A program made the translations under genes and the position numbers. The notes under the pieces were generated by a model, which saw only the letters and a program-made list of their open reading frames with translations, had not been told where the DNA came from and made no database searches. From positions 1 to 7,075 of the forward strand of contig JAFWRV010000403.1 of NCBI GenBank assembly GCA_017519685.1: 7,075 bases of DNA. The letters are read 5' to 3'. Positions 6,566-7,075 of this stretch are shown here, in pieces. Numbering within the stretch: the stretch's first letter is position 1; every line of letters starts with the position of its first letter. The DNA is from Clostridia bacterium (GTDB lineage: Bacteria > Bacillota > Clostridia > Oscillospirales > Acutalibacteraceae).

Positions 6566-7075
6566 TTTATAAAACGGAAAACATAATAAACTTCCGCGAT
6601 CTCGGCGGTCATAAGTGCGCCGGAGGGATAACGGAATACGGAAAGATTTTCAGGTGCGGCATCCCGAAGGACCCGACCGAAAACGATCTCGCTTTTCTCA
6701 GAGAGAAAGGAATCGGAACCGTCATTGACCTTCGGGGATACGGCGAGGCGCGGGAGATGCCTTCGTTTTTCAGAAACAGCACAGAATTTGTTTATCACAA
6801 TATCAGTCTGCTTGAGGCGACTCCGCATCTCGCGAGAAAGACAAATCCGCTGTGGGAGATGTACACAGGCGCTCTTGAAAACTACGCCGAAGGATTCGCG
6901 AAAGTGTTCCGCGTCATAGGAGAAGCGCCGGGTCCGCTTATTTTCCACTGCTTTCTCGGAAAGGACAGAAGCGGAATGCTCGCCGCTCTGCTTCTCGGCT
7001 CGGTGGGAACCGAAAGAGAGGAAATCCTCAGAGATTACGAGATTTCATTTGAAAACCTCATCGGCTTTGTCAGAA
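6562..7075 (+). CDS. Tyrosine/dual-specificity phosphatase (PF13350-type), 3' end outside window
   Basis: The frame starts with ATG at 6562, overlapping the ricT stop as ATGA, and stays open for 171 complete codons to the window end. It begins MIYKTENIINFRDLGGH, the NFRDLGG signature of the bacterial tyrosine phosphatase 3 family. YGKIFRCGIPKDPTENDLAFLREKGIGTVIDLRG then matches the R-S/G-x-P...D-x-x-L...VIDLR region. The catalytic loop is HCFLGKDRSG: C130 is the nucleophile and R136 the phosphate-binding arginine in CX5R, differing from the common HCTAGKDRTG at two loop positions. Such enzymes remove phosphate from phosphotyrosine or other phosphomonoesters (including phosphoinositides in LipA/MptpB relatives) in the cytoplasm; the substrate here is unknown. 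No N-terminal signal peptide is visible, arguing for a cytoplasmic protein. The weak GAAGA upstream plus the overlap suggests translation coupled to ricT. Confidence 0.93.
   Translation, partial: MIYKTENIINFRDLGGHKCAGGITEYGKIFRCGIPKDPTENDLAFLREKGIGTVIDLRGYGEAREMPSFFRNSTEFVYHNISLLEATPHLARKTNPLWEMYTGALENYAEGFAKVFRVIGEAPGPLIFHCFLGKDRSGMLAALLLGSVGTEREEILRDYEISFENLIGFVR

Noticed and set aside
1..7075. Search for CRISPR repeats, insertion sequence ends, tRNA genes, riboswitches, toxin-antitoxin or defence genes
   Set aside because: No direct repeat arrays, terminal inverted repeats, transposase or nuclease motifs were seen, and no non-coding stretch exceeds 30 bases.

Overview
This window looks like an ordinary chromosomal housekeeping segment from a member of the Clostridia, probably an uncultured gut-type Oscillospiraceae or relative. 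That placement is inferred from protein character (clostridial-type citrate synthase, AEC permease, the holB-ricT pair typical of Firmicutes), strong AGGAG-type ribosome binding sites, balanced base composition and very tight gene packing. Every supported gene is on the + strand, and TGA and TAA act as normal stops. I see no mobile element, CRISPR array, tRNA, rRNA, prophage or defence cassette, and no clear new multi-gene system.

Layout: (1) 1-182, the C-terminal end of glycogen synthase GlgA. (2) 185-793, a histidine phosphatase (phosphoglycerate mutase/CobC-like). (3) 821-2185, citrate synthase with all catalytic residues. (4) 2197-3084, an uncharacterised protein with about eight membrane segments. 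(5) 3084-4013, an AEC (auxin efflux carrier) family permease that overlaps the previous stop in TAATG. (6) 4015-4800, a short epoxyqueuosine reductase (QueG)-like protein with two [4Fe-4S] motifs. (7) 4803-5696, DNA polymerase III delta' subunit (HolB). (8) 5699-6565, RicT/YaaT (PSP1 domain). (9) 6562-7075, a tyrosine phosphatase with a CX5R loop, overlapping ricT by ATGA and cut by the window end.

The largest gap between genes is 27 bases (794-820). With the overlaps this suggests one or two long co-transcribed units. The early part concerns carbon metabolism (glycogen, citrate), the middle membrane transport, and the end DNA replication and RNA processing. The holB-ricT order is a known conserved pair; the other adjacencies are probably loose.

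The best non-coding signal is a perfect 11-bp inverted repeat (762-772 with 797-807). It places the stop codon of the histidine phosphatase gene in its loop and ends one base before the citrate synthase ribosome binding site. Other points worth a look are the unknown membrane protein coupled to the AEC permease, the truncated QueG form, and a dnaX-type A AAA AAG heptamer in frame in holB, which may well be chance.
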